NCBI GenBank assembly: GCA_013822425.1
Contig: PNKL01000004.1
Span: 1 to 64,000 of the forward strand
Direction: 5' to 3'
Length of the DNA: 64,000 nt
Source: Gemmatimonas sp.
Lineage (GTDB): Bacteria > Gemmatimonadota > Gemmatimonadetes > Gemmatimonadales > Gemmatimonadaceae
Shown here: piece after piece, positions 38,865-47,822 of the stretch
Position numbering within the stretch: position 1 is the first letter of the stretch
Layout: each line of letters begins with the position of its first letter
Made by a program: the position numbers and the translations under genes
Notes under the pieces: model-generated
The model's input: the letters and a program-made list of their open reading frames with translations, nothing else
Database searches by the model: none
Told to the model about the DNA's origin: nothing

Positions 38865-39381
38865 TGAACTGTACTTGCAACACATACTGCCCCTGTTTCG
38901 CCATGCCCATCGGAAACTTCCAATTGGTCGCGGCGTCGTTGAAGCACTTGTCGGCCACGGTGCCGGCCTGCGACGTCCATTCGCTCGTCTGCACGCGGAC
39001 GACGTCGGAGCCGACGACGCTCATGTGGATATAGAACGTGACGGTGCCGGCGAGGTAGGGATCCATGTCGCGGGCGTTCTTGAAGCACTGTGGCGTGGCT
39101 GCGACGTACTTCATCAGCGAGTCGCGCATCTGCACGCTGCCGACCTCGACGCCCGTGCCGTAGCTCTTGGCGACGTCGGTAACGCTGCGGGCGTTGCCGA
39201 GCACGGAGTCGGCGAAGCTCGCCTGGCGCTTCTGGTATTCCTCGACGCTCTTGGCCTCGCGCTGCTCCGGGGTCAGCGACACATCGGTGCTCTCGCCTTC
39301 CGGTTGCACCTTCTCACCCCCGCACGCGGCGAGGGAGAGGGCGGCGAGCAGGGACAGCGTGGTCAGTCGGGTCAGTTTCAT
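38860..39381 (-). CDS. Putative lipoprotein with AgmX/PglI-type C-terminal domain
   Basis: A 173-residue product with signal peptide and lipobox (AALSLAAC, Cys near 20). A charged helical region (SLTPEQREAKSVEEYQKRQA) is followed by a domain with KYVAATPQCFKNARDMD and the VTFYIHMSVVGSDVVRV strands ending in CFNDAATNWKFPMG. This pattern resembles the TonB-like tail found in AgmX/PglI myxobacterial proteins, used in periplasmic or outer-membrane contacts. The assignment is by eye. The stop lies at the edge of a 12-bp tandem repeat. Confidence 0.6.
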   Translation of the reverse strand: MKLTRLTTLSLLAALSLAACGGEKVQPEGESTDVSLTPEQREAKSVEEYQKRQASFADSVLGNARSVTDVAKSYGTGVEVGSVQMRDSLMKYVAATPQCFKNARDMDPYLAGTVTFYIHMSVVGSDVVRVQTSEWTSQAGTVADKCFNDAATNWKFPMGMAKQGQYVLQVQFK

Positions 39382-39521
39382 GGGATTAGTCAGCTCTGCT
39401 GGTGAATGATGTATCTTAATGGAGGAGGAGGCTCGAGAGACAGGGTGCAGAGAGCGGCTTCCTCTCTTTTCTCGTGCGTCGGCCACAGCTGCGCTTACCC
39501 GATACCGACGGGGTTGTTTCG

Positions 39522-40175
39522 ATGACGGATGGGGCGGCTCCCCCTGCTAGCTTGACGTTCGACTCGCCCACCCGGGCGCTGGTGCGTCTCGCGGCGCGCA
39601 TCGCCGGAGGCTCGGAGCAGGATGTCCGCGACGGGCTGCGAGAGGTGTCCTCGGCGGGGACGCCTGACGGCTGGGTGGAGGAGCTGGTCCTGCAGTCGTA
39701 TCTGTTTTGCGGGTTTCCGCGGGCTTTGAATGCGGCGAGGGAATGGAGACGCACTCCGCGCCAGGGGCAGGGGCAGGGAGCAGGGCGAGGTGCGGGGGCT
39801 TGGGACAGGGACTACGACCGATGGCAGGCAGAGGGCGAAGCCACCTGCGCAAAGGTCTATGGACGGTTCTACTCGAAGCTGCGGCAGAACATCGTCGCGC
39901 TGCATCCGGAGCTCGACGCCTGGATGATCGTTGAGGGATACGGCAAGGTCCTCAGCCGCCCGGCGCTCGATCTCGGGCGGCGCGAGCTCTGCATCGTGGC
40001 GGCGTGCGTGGCGTCGGGGCAGGACCGGCAGCTGCACTCGCACCTGCACGGCGCGCGCAACGTGGGGGTGGCGGACGACGTGATCGGCGCGAGCCTGGAC
40101 GCGCTGGAGGGGACGGTGAATCCGGCGGTTCTCGCGCGGGCGGTGGCGCTTTGGGCGAAAGTCAGGGCGCAGTAG
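39522..40175 (+). CDS. Carboxymuconolactone decarboxylase family protein
   Basis: The 217-residue protein carries a CMD/AhpD-like helical domain: EELVLQSYLFCGFPRALNA near residue 51 and a second copy, SRPALDLGRRELCIVAACVA near 147, with DRQLHSHLHGARNVGVADD following. There is a single Cys near each helix, not the CxxC of peroxidase-active AhpD, so activity is uncertain. The mid-protein run RQGQGQGAGRGAGAW is encoded by aggggcaggggcagggagca, the same wording as in hflX, and is probably a linker insert. ATG 39522 chosen over GTG 39474. obgE follows about 110 bp later. Confidence 0.75.
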   Translation: MTDGAAPPASLTFDSPTRALVRLAARIAGGSEQDVRDGLREVSSAGTPDGWVEELVLQSYLFCGFPRALNAAREWRRTPRQGQGQGAGRGAGAWDRDYDRWQAEGEATCAKVYGRFYSKLRQNIVALHPELDAWMIVEGYGKVLSRPALDLGRRELCIVAACVASGQDRQLHSHLHGARNVGVADDVIGASLDALEGTVNPAVLARAVALWAKVRAQ

Positions 40176-40285
40176 GGCTTGAGGAGGCGTGCAGGGGTTT
40201 GGAAGGCGGGAGGAGTGGAGTTCGGAGGGGAGGGGGCGGGCGAACTCCACAAGTCCGGCGCGACAACGAACAACTAAAGGCAAGC

Positions 40286-41281
40286 ATGTTCATCGATAGA
40301 GTCACCGTGCGCGTCGAAGCCGGCACCGGCGGATCCGGGTGCACCTCGTTCCGACGCGAGAAGTTCGTGCCCATGGGCGGACCCGACGGTGGCGACGGCG
40401 GGCGCGGCGGCGATGTCATCATCCGCGGCGACACCAACCTCGGCACCCTCCTCGACTACACCTATCGCGATCAGTGGAAAGCCGAGCGTGGCGAGCACGG
40501 GATGGGGTCCAACAAGACCGGGCGCTCGGGGAAGGACGAGGTCATGCCCGTGCCGGCGGGCACCGTCATCAAGGACCAGGACACCGGCGAAATCCTCGGT
40601 GAGGTCCTCGCCGACGGCGACGAGATCATCGTGGCCAAGGGCGGCCGCGGCGGGAAGGGCAATGCCTTCTTCGTGACGGCCACGCACCAGTCGCCGCGCG
40701 AGTGGCAGCCGGGCGAGGAAGGGCAGGTTCGCACCCTCGAACTCGAGCTCAAGCTCATCGCCGACATCGGCCTCGTGGGCCAGCCCAATGCGGGCAAGTC
40801 CACGCTGCTGTCGGTGGTGTCTGCGGCGCGCCCCAAGATCGCCGACTACCCGTTCACCACGCTGCAGCCCAACCTGGGCGTGGTGCAGATGAGCGACCAC
40901 CGCACGTTCGTGGTGGCCGACATTCCGGGCATCATCGAGGGGGCGCACGAGGGGAAGGGGCTGGGGCTGCAGTTCCTGCGGCACATCGAGCGCACGCGCA
41001 TCCTGGCCTTCCTCATCCCGATTGACGTGATGGAGTGGCAGGAGGAGTACGACAAGCTGCGCGCGGAGATCGCGGCCTATTCGCCGGAACTCGCGGGCAA
41101 GCCGCACTGCGTGGTCTTTTCGAAGCTGGACCTGTGGGGCGAGCAGATGGTCCCGGAGATCAGTGCCCCGGGGGCGTTCGGCGTGTACTCGATCTCGGCG
41201 CCGGCGCGGATGGGGCTGGATGAGCTAAAGCGGGCGTGGTGGGGGAAGTTGCTGGAGCTCAAGAAGGCCGGCGCGGCGTAG
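40286..41281 (+). CDS. obgE: GTPase ObgE/CgtA
   Basis: A 331-residue essential GTPase that binds the 50S ribosomal subunit and acts in its late assembly. The N-terminal glycine-rich Obg fold is clear (GGPDGGDGGRGGDVIIRGD, KGGRGGKGNAFF), followed by the G domain with GQPNAGKSTLLSVVSAARP near residue 166, DIPGIIEGAHEGKGLG near 212 and FSKLDLWG near 281. It has no C-terminal OCT domain. ATG 40286 begins MFIDRVTVRVEAG, the family start; the open frame continues upstream without support. Confidence 0.97.
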   Translation: MFIDRVTVRVEAGTGGSGCTSFRREKFVPMGGPDGGDGGRGGDVIIRGDTNLGTLLDYTYRDQWKAERGEHGMGSNKTGRSGKDEVMPVPAGTVIKDQDTGEILGEVLADGDEIIVAKGGRGGKGNAFFVTATHQSPREWQPGEEGQVRTLELELKLIADIGLVGQPNAGKSTLLSVVSAARPKIADYPFTTLQPNLGVVQMSDHRTFVVADIPGIIEGAHEGKGLGLQFLRHIERTRILAFLIPIDVMEWQEEYDKLRAEIAAYSPELAGKPHCVVFSKLDLWGEQMVPEISAPGAFGVYSISAPARMGLDELKRAWWGKLLELKKAGAA

Positions 41282-41327
41282 CTGGATTTGCGCCACGCCG
41301 CGCACACATCTGCTGAGGGAGGGGCGA

Positions 41328-42191
41328 TTGGCGTTCAACATCCGACTCTTGACCCCGACCTCGCCCCAATGGCCCAGCTCGCTCGGCGACCTCGCCTCGC
41401 CGCCGGCGCGGCTCCATCTGGTGGGGGACTTGGACCTGCTGGCCGCCCCGCAGGGGCTGGTGGCCATCGTGGGGACCCGCGCGGCGACCAGCTACGGAGA
41501 GCGGGTGGCGGACAGCCTGGGCTACGCCTTCGCGGCGGCTGGGGTTCCGGTGGTCAGTGGCATGGCGCGGGGGGTTGATGCGGCGGCCCACCGGGGCGCC
41601 CTGAGGGGCGGTGGAAAGACAATCGCCATTCTGGGGACCGGCGTGGACATCGCCTACCCGCCAGGACACCGGGCGTTGCATGAGTCCATTGCTGCCGCCG
41701 GGCTTCTGATCGCCGAGCAGGAGCCGGGGTCCAAGGCCCACGCCGGGTCGTTCCCCACCCGCAACCGAATCATTGCCGCGCTGGCGCGCCTGGTGATCGT
41801 CGTTGAAGCCCCGCATAGGTCAGGGGCCATGAACACGGTGGAGCAGGCACTGGGGCTCGGACGCGCCGTGGCAGCTGTCCCGGGGCCCATAGACAGCCCC
41901 CAGAGCGCCGGTGCGAACTGGCTGCTGGGGTCCGGCGGGCAGGTGATCTGCACTATCGAGGACGCCCTTTCGCTCATGGGCGTGCACGCATCTGCCCTGC
42001 CGCCGGCCGCTGACCTGGAGCCGATTGAGGCCGAAGTGCTGGCCGGTGTCCCCTCGGGCGGGGCTTACGTTGATGAGGTAGCGTTGAACAGTCAACTGTC
42101 AGTTAGGCAGGCCGGTGTGGTGTTGACTTCGCTCGAACTGAAGGGAAGAGTGTGGCTCGGTTCGGACGGTCGGGTCAGCCGGAGGCCGTAG
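41328..42191 (+). CDS. dprA: DNA-processing protein DprA/Smf
   Basis: A 287-residue Rossmann-fold protein that loads RecA on incoming single-stranded DNA during natural transformation. The family blocks are intact: VAIVGTRAATSYGERVADSL near residue 45, SGMARGVDAAAHRGAL near 77, GTGVDIAYPPGHRAL near 102, FPTRNRIIAAL near 138 and the C-terminal winged-helix (VRQAGVVLTSLELKGRVW). It lacks the N-terminal SAM domain. TTG start. With pilT, recA and this gene, transformation competence is plausible, but only circumstantially. Confidence 0.9.
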   Translation: MAFNIRLLTPTSPQWPSSLGDLASPPARLHLVGDLDLLAAPQGLVAIVGTRAATSYGERVADSLGYAFAAAGVPVVSGMARGVDAAAHRGALRGGGKTIAILGTGVDIAYPPGHRALHESIAAAGLLIAEQEPGSKAHAGSFPTRNRIIAALARLVIVVEAPHRSGAMNTVEQALGLGRAVAAVPGPIDSPQSAGANWLLGSGGQVICTIEDALSLMGVHASALPPAADLEPIEAEVLAGVPSGGAYVDEVALNSQLSVRQAGVVLTSLELKGRVWLGSDGRVSRRP

Positions 42192-42548
42192 CGATGAGAC
42201 AGCACGTCCGTCCGCTCGGCGCTCGCGAGTGGCGAGATGGGAACCGCCCAGAATAGTGACATCGGGGAATGGGGACGTTTTAGACGTTGTTTCACCGCTT
42301 ATTCGAGCAATCAGCATCGGTGGTTCCAGGCAGTGCGTGAGGCTTCACGAAGTCCATGGTTACATCTGATGTTGTTTCTAGATGTGTTCTATAAACGATT
42401 GCATAGAATGTGGTTGAGAAGATACTTCAAGTGTTTCTCAAGAAGCTGTCGCCTTGCCTTTTCGTGAGCTCACAGTTCCTTATATGCCCTGGCCGCCTCG
42501 ATGGGCGTTGTTGAGCCCCATCCATACATTCTCGCTTGGGCAGAACCA
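42192..42548 (+). other. AT-rich spacer upstream of hemW
   Basis: This 350-bp gap is much richer in A and T than surrounding DNA, especially 42290-42480. It has no spacer repeats and no RNA gene that I recognise. An open frame of 76 codons (42237-42467) is present but lacks family features; its aromatic/basic C-terminus makes a real small protein unconvincing. It may hold a promoter or be foreign DNA. Confidence 0.35.
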
Positions 42549-43682
42549 ATGGCCAGCCATCCTCACCTGACAGCCTGTCCGCCTCACGTCTACGTCCACG
42601 TGCCGTTCTGCTCGCGGCGTTGCTCCTACTGCGACTTCTCGATCGCCGTCAGGAAGCAGGTTCCGGTGACCCGCTTTATAGACGCCATTAAGGCAGAAAT
42701 GGTCACGCGCGCTATCGGAGCGTCCGACGGCCCGCTCGGATCTGTCTATCTGGGTGGCGGTACCCCATCGAAACTCGGGGTAGCCGTCTCAGACATCACA
42801 AAACTGATTTCCACAATCACTGAGCAACCGCTGTCGGACCTTGGGGAGGTGACCGTCGAGGCCAACCCGGAGGACATCACTGCGGAGGTCGTGAAGGCCT
42901 GGCGAGCCGGCGGAGTGAACCGGGTATCCCTCGGTGTGCAGTCATTCGACGCGGGCGTTCTGGAATGGATGCACCGCACGCACACCGTCTCCCAGGTAGC
43001 CGACGCTGTCAGAATATTGAACGGTGAGGGGATTGCTCGCCTCTCTCTCGACCTCATCTTTGCCCTCCCTGACAGCGTGAAGCGCGATTGGGTGCGCGAC
43101 CTTGAAGCAGCTGTTTCTCTCGAACCGGGGCACCTCTCGGTCTATGGACTGACGGTCGAACCCCACACACCCTTGGGGCGATGGACCGACTACGGACGGG
43201 TGGCGGGGGCGAGCGAGGAACGATTCGAGGCCGAGTTCCTTGAGGCGGATCGGCGGCTCGGGGCGGCCGGATTTCTTCATTATGAGGTCTCCAACTACGC
43301 CCGGCCCGGCGACGATTCCCGGCACAACTCGGCCTACTGGAGCGGTGCCAGATACCTCGGTCTCGGGCCGTCGGCGCACGGATTCGATGGCGAGACCAGG
43401 CGCTGGAATGCCCGCGATTACGTCCGCTGGCTCGATCTCGTCGAGGGCGGATGCGACCCAATGGAAGGCGACGAGACCCTCTGGCCGGCGGAGCTCGCCG
43501 CCGAGCGGGTCTATCTCGGGCTTCGCACGTACACCGGCCTGCGGGCGACGGAGGTGGAACTCCACCGCGCCGAACCCTGGATCGCTGCGGGGTGGGCCCG
43601 GCGGGAAGGCAGCCAGCTTGTGCTGACCCCGCGGGGCTGGCTCCGGATGGATTCGCTGGCCGCAGCGCTGGCGAGCGGGTGA
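42549..43682 (+). CDS. hemW: Radical SAM heme chaperone HemW
   Basis: The 377-residue protein resembles HemW (formerly annotated as oxygen-independent coproporphyrinogen oxidase), which delivers heme to membrane targets. The radical SAM motif CSRRCSYCDF supplies C21, C25 and C28, with SVYLGGGTPS near residue 60, RVSLGVQSFDAGVLEWMHR near 125 and HYEVSNYARPGDDSRHNSAY near 240. Lack of the HemN-specific N-terminus supports HemW. The ATG at 42549 places the CxxxCxxC near the N-terminus as usual; the ATG at 42501 adds 16 residues without family support. Confidence 0.92.
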   Translation: MASHPHLTACPPHVYVHVPFCSRRCSYCDFSIAVRKQVPVTRFIDAIKAEMVTRAIGASDGPLGSVYLGGGTPSKLGVAVSDITKLISTITEQPLSDLGEVTVEANPEDITAEVVKAWRAGGVNRVSLGVQSFDAGVLEWMHRTHTVSQVADAVRILNGEGIARLSLDLIFALPDSVKRDWVRDLEAAVSLEPGHLSVYGLTVEPHTPLGRWTDYGRVAGASEERFEAEFLEADRRLGAAGFLHYEVSNYARPGDDSRHNSAYWSGARYLGLGPSAHGFDGETRRWNARDYVRWLDLVEGGCDPMEGDETLWPAELAAERVYLGLRTYTGLRATEVELHRAEPWIAAGWARREGSQLVLTPRGWLRMDSLAAALASG

Positions 43683-43748
43683 GGTGGCGGTTTCTCGGTG
43701 AGCGTAGCTGGCTGGGAATGCCCTTCGGCTGAAGGGTGTGCGCAGCTT

Positions 43749-43844
43749 GGCCGGGGGTGTGGTCCGGCGAATACTGGAGGGCCCGATAAGGGGCGCGAAG
43801 CGCCCAGTCAGGCCCGAGAATTGAGCCGGACCACACCCCCGGCC
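43749..43844 (+). repeat. Structured 96-bp element, copy 2 (after hemW)
   Basis: Perfect 20-bp inverted arms: GGCCGGGGGTGTGGTCCGGC at 43749-43768 and its exact complement at 43825-43844. Between them lie gaatactggaggg, a stem GGGGCGCGAAGCGCCC and CAGGCCCGAGAATTGAGCC. The inner part matches copy 1 at 22687-22770, whereas the outer arm sequence differs although pairing is preserved. It lies 66 bp after hemW and 85 bp before hrcA. Confidence 0.8.
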
Positions 43845-43928
43845 AGTTGCGCGGGCCACGCTACGCACCAAGCGCCGCGTTAGCCATCAATTTGACAAAT
43901 CGCAGAACTCGTTAGATTCAATGAACTT

Positions 43929-44969
43929 ATGGTATCAGTCGAGCTCTCCGAACGCGAGCGACGCGTCCTCGAAGCCATCATTCGGACATACGTCGAGACT
44001 GCCGAACCAACCGGCTCGCGCGCGCTGACGCGCAGATTCCGGCTCGGGGTCTCGCCCGCCACCATTCGCAACACGATGGCGGACCTTGAGGAGAAGGGCT
44101 TCCTCTCGCATCCGCACACCTCGGCGGGGCGCGTTCCCACCGACAAGGCGTATCGCCTGTACGTGGACTCGCTGATGCACGTCACCGAACTTGCCACGGT
44201 GGACCGCGAGCGCCTGCTCGGCGGCATCGCCGGCGGGGGCTCGGCCATCGAGTCCATTCTTCGCCGCACCGCGCAATCACTCGGCGTACTCACGCAGGAA
44301 CTTGGCGTTGCCCTCGGACCCCGTCTCGACCTGATCGTGCTGACGCGGCTCGAACTCGTGCGCATGTCGAGCGAGAAACTGCTGCTCGTGCTCACGCTAC
44401 AAGGGGGCACCGTGCGCACGGTCTTCATTGAAGTGCGCGGCGAGATCGCCGACACGGTGCTCGTCGAGGTGCAGCTGGTGCTCAACGAGCGGCTCGCGGG
44501 GATGTCGCTCTCGGAGATTCGCCACTCGCTCGGCATGCGCCTGCGCGACGTGCACACGACGGTCGAAGGCGGCGACCTGCTGAACATCTTCGTGCAGGAA
44601 GGGAACGCGCTGTTCGACATCCCGGCCACCGCCGAGGAGAGCGTGGTGCTCGGCCAGGCGTCGGTGCTGGCCGACAAGCCCGAGTTCGCGAGCGGCGACG
44701 CGATGCGCAAGCTGATCGCGCTCACCGACAAGGGCAACCAGCTCGCGACGCTGCTGCGCCGGCGCTCGTCCACCGGCGGCATGTCCATCACGATCGGGTC
44801 CGAACACGACAACGCCCTGCTCGGCGGCCTCACGGTGGTGACGGCGGAGTATCGCGCCGGCGCGTTGAGCGGCGTGATCGGCGTGATTGGCCCGACGCGC
44901 ATGCCATATGAGAAGGTGATTGCGGTGGTACGACATGCATCGCAGCTGGTGGAAGACGTCCTCGCCTGA
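43929..44969 (+). CDS. hrcA: Heat-inducible transcription repressor HrcA
   Basis: A 346-residue repressor of heat-shock genes that binds CIRCE operators. The N-terminal winged helix is present (SERERRVLEAIIRTYVETAE then GVSPATIRNTMADLEEKGF and HPHTSAGRVPTDKAYR near residue 57), with the GAF-like domain and a C-terminal GVIGVIGPTRMPYEKVIAVV. No CIRCE-like inverted TTAGCACTC was seen upstream; TTGACA at 43892-43897 is a candidate -35 with a weak -10 (TAGATT) near 43913. It heads a run of tightly overlapping genes that leads to dnaJ. Confidence 0.95.
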   Translation: MVSVELSERERRVLEAIIRTYVETAEPTGSRALTRRFRLGVSPATIRNTMADLEEKGFLSHPHTSAGRVPTDKAYRLYVDSLMHVTELATVDRERLLGGIAGGGSAIESILRRTAQSLGVLTQELGVALGPRLDLIVLTRLELVRMSSEKLLLVLTLQGGTVRTVFIEVRGEIADTVLVEVQLVLNERLAGMSLSEIRHSLGMRLRDVHTTVEGGDLLNIFVQEGNALFDIPATAEESVVLGQASVLADKPEFASGDAMRKLIALTDKGNQLATLLRRRSSTGGMSITIGSEHDNALLGGLTVVTAEYRAGALSGVIGVIGPTRMPYEKVIAVVRHASQLVEDVLA

Positions 44970-45871
44970 TGCTGCGCGCGCCCGTCGCCCTGTTTGCCTT
45001 CAACCGGCCGGAGACGACGGCGCGGGTGTTCGAGGCGGTGCGCGCCGCGCGGCCGTCGCGGCTGTTCCTGGTCTGCGATGGACCGCGCGCCGACCGTGAG
45101 GGCGAAGCGGTGCGGTGCGCGGCGGTGCGCCGCCTGCTGGAGCAAGTGGACTGGCCGTGCGAGGTGGAGCGCAACTACACCGACGCGAACCTCGGTTGCC
45201 GGGCGCGCATCTCGAGCGGCATCGCGTGGGTGTTCACGCGCACCGAGGAAGCGATCTTCCTCGAGGACGACACGCTGCCGGATGCGTCGTTCTTTCCGTA
45301 CTGCGACGCCCTGCTTGAGCGCTTCGCCGAGGACGAACGGGTAATGATGATCTGCGGGTACAACGCGCTCGGTCACGGGGCGCGCGGGGCGAGCTACTGG
45401 TACACGGCGCACCCGCGCATCTGGGGATGGGCCTCGTGGCGGCGCGCGTGGGAGGGCTACGACGTGACGATGGCCGCCTGGCCGGCGATGAAGGCCACGG
45501 CCGCGTGGACGGCGCGATCCCGGCTGGAGCGACGGCTGTGGGAGCAGTTCTTCGACGCGGTCAAGGCAGGAGCCATCGACACTTGGGACGCACAAGTGTC
45601 GCTGCACACTTGGACGACGGGGCGCCTTTGCGTGATTCCCGCGACGAATCTCGTGGCGAACATCGGCTTCGGGCCGGCCGCGACGAACACGCGTGCGACC
45701 GCCGCTCCGGGGCCGGCCGTGCAGCCCCTGTCATTTCCGCTGGTGCACGCAACGCACGTGTCGTGCGACGCCACGCTCGACGCCGAGTGGGTGCGGCACG
45801 AGATGGCGCCGGAAGCGGGGCGCGCGCAGCGGCTGCTGCGACGCGCCATCACCTGGGTGAGGGGGCGATGA
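44969..45871 (+). CDS. Glycosyltransferase-A-like protein
   Basis: A 300-residue protein with a GT-A-like nucleotide-diphospho-sugar fold: an N-terminal PVALFAFNRPETTARVFEAV strand-loop-helix, a DDT-type metal site in AIFLEDDTLPDASFFPYCD near residue 95 (candidate DxD equivalent EDD), and an IWGWASWRRAW segment near 151. It resembles the GT2-like proteins of LPS/surface polysaccharide clusters, for which sugar specificity is unknown. ATG overlaps the hrcA stop by one base, and its own end overlaps the next ATG by four. Confidence 0.7.
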   Translation: MLRAPVALFAFNRPETTARVFEAVRAARPSRLFLVCDGPRADREGEAVRCAAVRRLLEQVDWPCEVERNYTDANLGCRARISSGIAWVFTRTEEAIFLEDDTLPDASFFPYCDALLERFAEDERVMMICGYNALGHGARGASYWYTAHPRIWGWASWRRAWEGYDVTMAAWPAMKATAAWTARSRLERRLWEQFFDAVKAGAIDTWDAQVSLHTWTTGRLCVIPATNLVANIGFGPAATNTRATAAPGPAVQPLSFPLVHATHVSCDATLDAEWVRHEMAPEAGRAQRLLRRAITWVRGR

Positions 45872-46566
45872 AAGAGATCTACGACCGCTACCTCGAGCAC
45901 AACTTCGGCACGCGCGATCCCCATCCGCTCAAGCCGCACTGGTTCGCGTTCAACTATCGCGCGCTCCTGCCGGCCGACCGCGCCACGCCGATGCTCGACG
46001 TGGGCCCCGGGCTCGGCGAGTGGCTCGACTGCCTCACGGAGTGGGGATACACCGGCGGGAGCGGCATTGACCTCTCGCCGCAGGTGGTGGAGGTCTGCCG
46101 GGAGCGCGGGCACCGCGTGGAGCTGGTGACGGACACGATTGCGTGGCTTGCGGCGCACGAGGGGGCGTTCGGGTTCATCACGCTCCTCGACGTACTCGAG
46201 CACGTACCGCGCGACGAGACGGTGGCGCTGCTGCGCGCGCTGCGCGGGGCGCTGGCGCCGGGCGGCCGGCTTGTGGTGCAGGTGCCGAACGCGCAGAACC
46301 CCGACGGCCTGCTCTACCGGTACGGCGACTTCACGCATACGGCGGGCTTCACCGAAGCCAGTTTTGCGGAGGTGTTCCGCGCCGCCGGGTTCAGCGCGTG
46401 GCGCTTTGCCGGTTTTGAATTCCTGCCGTGGCGCGGCAAGCGCGCCACGCTCCACCGGGCGGCGCGCGCGCTGTACTACCGGTGGGTGCGGTTGCGTCGC
46501 CTCGTGGACGTCAACCTGAACCCCGACGTGCTGCATCCCGTCATGTTCGCGGTGGTCGAACGCTGA
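45868..46566 (+). CDS. Class I SAM-dependent methyltransferase
   Basis: A 232-residue protein with the Methyltransf_23-like pattern: an N-terminal YLEHNFGTRDPHPLKPHWFA stretch, motif I LDVGPGLGEWLDCL near residue 43, motif II-like LLDVLEHVP near 104, GALAPGGRLVVQVPNAQNP near 125 and TPSSFAE-like TEASFAEVFRAAGF near 162. This type commonly methylates sugars or lipids in glycan clusters; its target is unknown. It overlaps both neighbours by 1-4 bp. Confidence 0.82.
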   Translation: MKEIYDRYLEHNFGTRDPHPLKPHWFAFNYRALLPADRATPMLDVGPGLGEWLDCLTEWGYTGGSGIDLSPQVVEVCRERGHRVELVTDTIAWLAAHEGAFGFITLLDVLEHVPRDETVALLRALRGALAPGGRLVVQVPNAQNPDGLLYRYGDFTHTAGFTEASFAEVFRAAGFSAWRFAGFEFLPWRGKRATLHRAARALYYRWVRLRRLVDVNLNPDVLHPVMFAVVER

Positions 46567-47822
46567 TGCCGCGCGCGGTGCTCGGTGCGGCCGCGCCCGG
46601 CGGCCTCGCGCGCGTGGCGGAGACGCTGCGGTTCTACGAGCAGCGTGCCGCGCGCTGGGCGCGCGTGCTGGGCGAGTGGCGCCCGGGCACGGCGCGGCCG
46701 GCGCCGGGGCGGCGCCGGGTGCTGGTGGTGCGGCTCGACGCGATTGGCGACTTCGCGCTTTGGACGGGCGCGGCGCGCGTGCTGCGCGCCTGGCTCGGAC
46801 CGGACACCCACGTGACGCTCGCGGCAAACGCGCTCTGGGCGGAGCTGGCGCGCGATGCCACGATTGCCGACGACGTGTGGCCCGTCGCGCGCGGGCCGCT
46901 CGAGCACGACGGGCGCTATCGCGCCGACCTGCGCGCGCGCGTGCGCGGCGCGGGATTCAGCATGGCCATCAACCCGCGCTTCACGCGGGAGCTGATGCTC
47001 GGCGACAGTCTCGTGCGATGGTCAGGCGCGGCGGAGCGCATCGGCGACATGGGGGACGACGTGCTGCTTCCGCCGCTCGAGCGGCGGTTTGCCGATGCCT
47101 GGTATACGCGCCTTCTCTCCACGACGGCGCAGCCGATGCACGAGTCGGATCGCCACGCTGAGTTCCTGCGCGCGCTGGGCGTGTCCCTTGAGCGCGTGCC
47201 GCGTCCGTCGCTACGCGTGACAGCGGGCCCGAAGGGCGGCGCGCCGGGAGGGGCAGCTGCCGGCGTGCCGCCCGGTGTCAGCGCCTTCGTCGTCTTTCCC
47301 GGCGCGAGCGTGGCCGAACACCGCTGGCCGGCGTCGCACTTTGCCGCCGTTGCGCGGGCCATTCACGAGCGCACGGGCTGGCTGCCATGGGTGCTCGGTG
47401 CCGAGAGCGACGCACCGCTGGCGCGCGCGATCCTGGACGTGGTGCCAAGCGCGATCAACCTCGCAGGACGCACGACGGTGGCGGAACTCGCCGCTGCCGT
47501 GGGCAGATCGCGGCTCGTGGTGACCAACGACACGGCGGCCGTGCACTTGGCCGCCGCGACGGGTGTCCGCGTGATCTGCATTGCCGGTGGCTGGCATTGG
47601 GAGCGGTTTGTGCCGTACCCGGCGTCACTGGGCGAAGTCAGCCGTCGCGTGCACGTGGCGTCAATGGTCGACGAGATGCCGTGTTTCCGCTGCCGTGGTT
47701 ACTGTTCTCTTCCCCATCGTGCGGGCGAACCACGCCCGTGCGTCGAGCGCGTGAGTGTCAAGCACGTCCTTGCGACTGTCGATTACGTGCTCTCCCTCCC
47801 CGACATGCAATCCGATGGCTGA
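46566..47822 (+). CDS. Glycosyltransferase family 9 (heptosyltransferase-like)
   Basis: The 418-residue protein has the GT-B fold of ADP-heptose:LPS heptosyltransferases. Seen: [18 protein letters not shown] near residue 52 (family N-terminal loop), an [20 protein letters not shown] block near 239, and the GT9 signature [18 protein letters not shown] near 317 followed by a Cys-rich tail (CFRCRGYC). Together with gmhA and the heptose kinase in this window it suggests heptose-containing surface glycans. dnaJ starts within its last three codons. Confidence 0.85.
   Translation: MPRAVLGAAAPGGLARVAETLRFYEQRAARWARVLGEWRPGTARPAPGRRRVLVVRLDAIGDFALWTGAARVLRAWLGPDTHVTLAANALWAELARDATIADDVWPVARGPLEHDGRYRADLRARVRGAGFSMAINPRFTRELMLGDSLVRWSGAAERIGDMGDDVLLPPLERRFADAWYTRLLSTTAQPMHESDRHAEFLRALGVSLERVPRPSLRVTAGPKGGAPGGAAAGVPPGVSAFVVFPGASVAEHRWPASHFAAVARAIHERTGWLPWVLGAESDAPLARAILDVVPSAINLAGRTTVAELAAAVGRSRLVVTNDTAAVHLAAATGVRVICIAGGWHWERFVPYPASLGEVSRRVHVASMVDEMPCFRCRGYCSLPHRAGEPRPCVERVSVKHVLATVDYVLSLPDMQSDG

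Noticed and set aside
43850-43928. CIRCE operator before hrcA
   Set aside because: Only scattered TTAG words are present; the nine-base arms with nine-base spacing are absent.
44969-47822. Whether the three glycan genes form a complete LPS cluster
   Set aside because: Only three genes; no polymerase, flippase or lipid A genes nearby, so a full pathway is not supported.
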